From contig REDV01000097.1 in assembly GCA_007695365.1 (NCBI GenBank), positions 1 to 45,170 on the forward strand: a DNA stretch of 45,170 nt. The letters run 5' to 3'. This DNA is from Cryomorphaceae bacterium (GTDB lineage Bacteria > Bacteroidota > Bacteroidia > Flavobacteriales_D > SKUL01). The notes under the pieces are model-generated. The model worked only from the letters and a program-made list of their open reading frames with translations, made no database searches and was not told where the DNA came from. A program made the translations under genes and the position numbers. This document shows positions 43,285 through 45,170 of the stretch, in pieces (the stretch's first letter is position 1; the number at the start of each line of letters is the position of its first letter).

Positions 43285-43419
43285 CTACTGCCGCTTCTTT
43301 CGTTTTGAGGAATTCTTCTCCATCTGCCTAAAGAGCGGCTCCAGGGCCATGTGCATCAGGGTATCGAGCACGGCTTGAGGGAATTCGTGGGTGATGGGGG
43401 TGTCGGCGGGGACGATTTT
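43285..43419 (-). pseudogene. C-terminal scrap of a paralogue of the 44184-44840 lipoprotein
   Basis: The minus strand reads KIVPADTPITHEFPQAVLDT, then LMHMALEPLFRQMEK and a basic end before TAG 43285. The intact gene ends KIVPSGTPITHEFPQEVLDT then LMHIALEPLLKQMEKGR. An in-frame TAA lies just upstream (43423-43425), so this is a fragment of a lost copy. Confidence 0.8.
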
Positions 43420-43487
43420 TGTTTAATATATGTCGCCTACAGAACAAACAATCCAGACAAGAGGCTCCGTAGATTCATGAATCAATC

Positions 43488-44009
43488 TTATTTGGATTTG
43501 AATCCAATTGGAATTCTCGGGGTCTCATTTTCTTTGATAAACTGCTTCAGATAATTGAAGATGAGATCAATCTTCTCATCCTGGCCAGTTACCTTCTTGC
43601 GTATTTCTTCCATTTGGAGCAACAAGTCCTTATGTGTAAGAAGCATTTCACGCATTTTCACGAACACTTCAATGATGCTTATGCTCATCTGTACTGCACG
43701 GCCACTTCTCAAGACATTTGCAAGCTGTAAAACGCCATGTTCGGTAAAAACATACGGCATAGCCCCGCCCAGGTGCTGTTTGGAAGGTATCGCATTTTGC
43801 GATACCATGTTTTCGGTTTCTTCTTCTGTCAGCCGGAACATAAAATTTTCGGGAAAGCGCTCCTCATTTCTTTTGACTTGCTCTCTTAGCCTGATTGGCT
43901 TTACATCATAAAGCTCTGCCAAGTCCCGATCTAACATTACCCGTTGATCCCGAACCAAATAAATCTTGCTTAAAATGGTCTCCTGTGGTACGATTTCATT
44001 CTTAGCCAT
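43488..44009 (-). CDS. ORF6N domain-containing protein
   Basis: This 173-residue protein has an N-terminal ORF6N domain (about 10-95): ILSKIYLVRDQRVMLDRDLAELYDVKPIRLREQVKRN, RFPENFMFRLT, and AMPYVFTEHGVLQLANVLRS. A helical, coiled-coil-like C-terminus follows (KMREMLLTHKDLLLQMEEIRKKV). ORF6N/KilA-N-type proteins are DNA-binding and common in phages and in mobile or accessory islands. It lies between the lipoprotein scrap and the intact lipoprotein gene, in the accessory right end of the window. Confidence 0.9.
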   Translation of the reverse strand: MAKNEIVPQETILSKIYLVRDQRVMLDRDLAELYDVKPIRLREQVKRNEERFPENFMFRLTEEETENMVSQNAIPSKQHLGGAMPYVFTEHGVLQLANVLRSGRAVQMSISIIEVFVKMREMLLTHKDLLLQMEEIRKKVTGQDEKIDLIFNYLKQFIKENETPRIPIGFKSK

Positions 44010-44183
44010 ATTCTCTTATTTCACTTTGTAAAACTACTTTTACTGAGTCTCAAACGGATAAACTGCATCAATATCCGTCTGAATATCTTTCGTCTGATTG
44101 ACTATGCAATCATACAACAAATCAAAATGTGCTTGCCCTCAAGATAGCAAGCCTCACAACATCCACCACACCCCCATCCACCC

Positions 44184-44840
44184 TCACCGCCCCTTTTCCA
44201 TTTGTTTCAGCAGCGGCTCCAGGGCAATGTGCATAAGGGTGTCGAGCACTTCCTGCGGAAATTCGTGGGTGATGGGGGTGCCGGAGGGGACGATTTTTTC
44301 GTCCCAGCGTGATATATTCCTGAGATACAACAGCTCTCCATTTTCGTAGTAAGCGATGTAAATTTGTTGGCCGATAAGGTAGCGGTCATTGCCTGTTTCA
44401 TATATTGGCCCGATTCCACCGCCCCCTGATTTCTCGGGTTCCAAACTTACATTGTAGCACACAATTGGAACCATGGTATTTCCCTCAAAACGTTGAGTAC
44501 GCATAAACTCGATAAGTCTCCTTCTGTTCCATCTCAATGAAGGGTCAATCAGGAGGGCCAGGCTTGACTCATTCACAAGACTATCAATGGAGAAACCGTA
44601 CTCCTTCAAAGTAACTGCGATAATGGAATCCATCTTATCGGGTAACTGCAAGGTGTCTGAAATAATCCTTTTGCTACCAATCCTTTGTCCTGCTGAAAAA
44701 TGAAATGAGGAAATATCAATATATTCCGCATTCAATCTATGTGGCAGGGATCGATCATTTACCAATCGCTTTTGGGTGAAATATGGGTGAACACACGAAT
44801 TGAGCAAGAACAGGCTTGCATAAACAACCAGATTCTTCAT
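44184..44840 (-). CDS. Hypothetical lipoprotein, possible partner of the adjacent large gene
   Basis: This 218-residue protein has a lipoprotein signal with lipobox LLNSC (Cys16). The mature part shows no domain I recognise; it includes MDSIIAVTLKEYGFSIDSL, LALLIDPSLRWNRRRLIEF and a C-terminal THEFPQEVLDTLMHIALEPLL. Its start is one base after the stop of the large gene at the window edge, so the two are co-transcribed. A scrap of a second copy sits at 43285-43419. The tight placement behind a large gene and the extra decayed copy fit an immunity-type gene, but this is inference only. Confidence 0.75.
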   Translation of the reverse strand: MKNLVVYASLFLLNSCVHPYFTQKRLVNDRSLPHRLNAEYIDISSFHFSAGQRIGSKRIISDTLQLPDKMDSIIAVTLKEYGFSIDSLVNESSLALLIDPSLRWNRRRLIEFMRTQRFEGNTMVPIVCYNVSLEPEKSGGGGIGPIYETGNDRYLIGQQIYIAYYENGELLYLRNISRWDEKIVPSGTPITHEFPQEVLDTLMHIALEPLLKQMEKGR

Positions 44841-44841
44841 G

Positions 44842-45170
44842 CTACTGACCGAGTAATATGTTATGGCTTGTATTTAACCATTTATATCCCAATAAATAGC
44901 CTTTTGCTAGCTGTGAACGTCCGGTGTAAAACCCGCCCTGAGGATAGCCGTTGTACCTGGCATAAGATCGCTGCTTGATAAGGGAAGTTACCGACCACTC
45001 GGCGGCATAAGTGCCAGCACCTAGACCAATGCGGGTGTAGTCACCGAGCTCACCTTCTGCACCCACAAAATAACCTTGTGTTACGACTCCCGACAATCCC
45101 CCCGCCGCAAACATGCCCAGATGCTCCCAAGGGGTGCGACCTGTAAAATACTCTTGCGGGCTGTAGGCAA
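44842..45170 (-). CDS. C-terminal end of an unidentified protein (5' part outside window)
   Basis: An open minus-strand frame enters from the right edge and ends at TAG 44842-44844; 109 residues are seen. An ATG at 45114 is internal, since the frame stays open to the edge (AYSPQEYFTGRTPWEHLG before it). The tail is glycine- and tyrosine-rich: AGGLSGVVTQGYFVGAEGEL, GLGAGTYAAEW, YARYNGYPQGGFYTGRSQ. It could be the variable end of a large secreted or Rhs-type protein. The partial view does not allow a firm call. Confidence 0.6.
   Translation of the reverse strand, partial: AYSPQEYFTGRTPWEHLGMFAAGGLSGVVTQGYFVGAEGELGDYTRIGLGAGTYAAEWSVTSLIKQRSYARYNGYPQGGFYTGRSQLAKGYLLGYKWLNTSHNILLGQ

Overview
The window comes from a Bacteroidota chromosome, most likely a flavobacterium-like (Flavobacteriales) environmental organism. 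Several independent signs agree: type IX secretion (T9SS) cargo with both type A and type B C-terminal sorting domains, a PorP/SprF partner gene, a TonB receptor with an N-terminal carboxypeptidase-regulatory-like domain, a fused E1 alpha/beta 2-oxoacid dehydrogenase, and repeated TAnnTTTG promoter -7 boxes (often TATCTTTG) with few recognisable Shine-Dalgarno sequences.

Layout. 1-3358 (minus) is a secreted vanadium-haloperoxidase/PAP2 protein with a tail of about 112-residue Ig-like repeats that runs off the left edge. 3745-6296 (minus) is an ettA - 28-residue membrane peptide - SDR operon. 6348-7711 (minus) is a rimK / retropepsin-like pair. 7846-12470 (plus) is a giant SprB-repeat T9SS type B adhesin with its PorP/SprF partner. 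12623-13838 holds a small T9SS protein and a SOUL-family protein that converge. 14017-16258 is the first copy of a two-gene surface cassette: a small eight-cysteine secreted protein followed by a BspA/DUF285-repeat T9SS protein. 16335-20295 holds an ACMSD-like decarboxylase, a sulfotransferase and a PQQ-like propeller protein. 20296-21015 is a gene-free repeat cluster ending at a tRNA-Arg(TCT). 21135-27853 is housekeeping: a beta-CASP MBL hydrolase, an HPF-like protein, ridA, a BadF-type sugar kinase, pfkA and the fused E1. 27971-32708 is a TonB receptor with a T9SS alpha/beta-hydrolase-like protein. 32775-39362 holds murQ with a coupled unknown gene, a FISUMP/T9SS pair, a YebC family gene, pepT and a CPBP protease with an extra C-terminal domain.

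From 39363 to the right edge the sequence is accessory in character. It holds a decayed RAYT (REP-associated tyrosine transposase) relic with palindromes, the second copy of the two-gene surface cassette, an exonuclease-family gene scrap, an intact RAYT flanked by inverted 40-bp REP-like repeats, a scrap of a lipoprotein gene, an ORF6N gene, and the intact lipoprotein gene directly behind the 3' end of an unidentified large gene.

The strongest candidates for something undescribed are: (1) the two-gene cassette of an eight-cysteine secreted protein plus a BspA-like T9SS protein, present twice about 26 kb apart, with the second copy lying between two inverted copies of the RAYT-associated 40-bp repeat; (2) the RAYT/REP unit and its relic; (3) the 28-residue membrane peptide translationally coupled to ettA. 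Everything here was read by eye; no database search was done.
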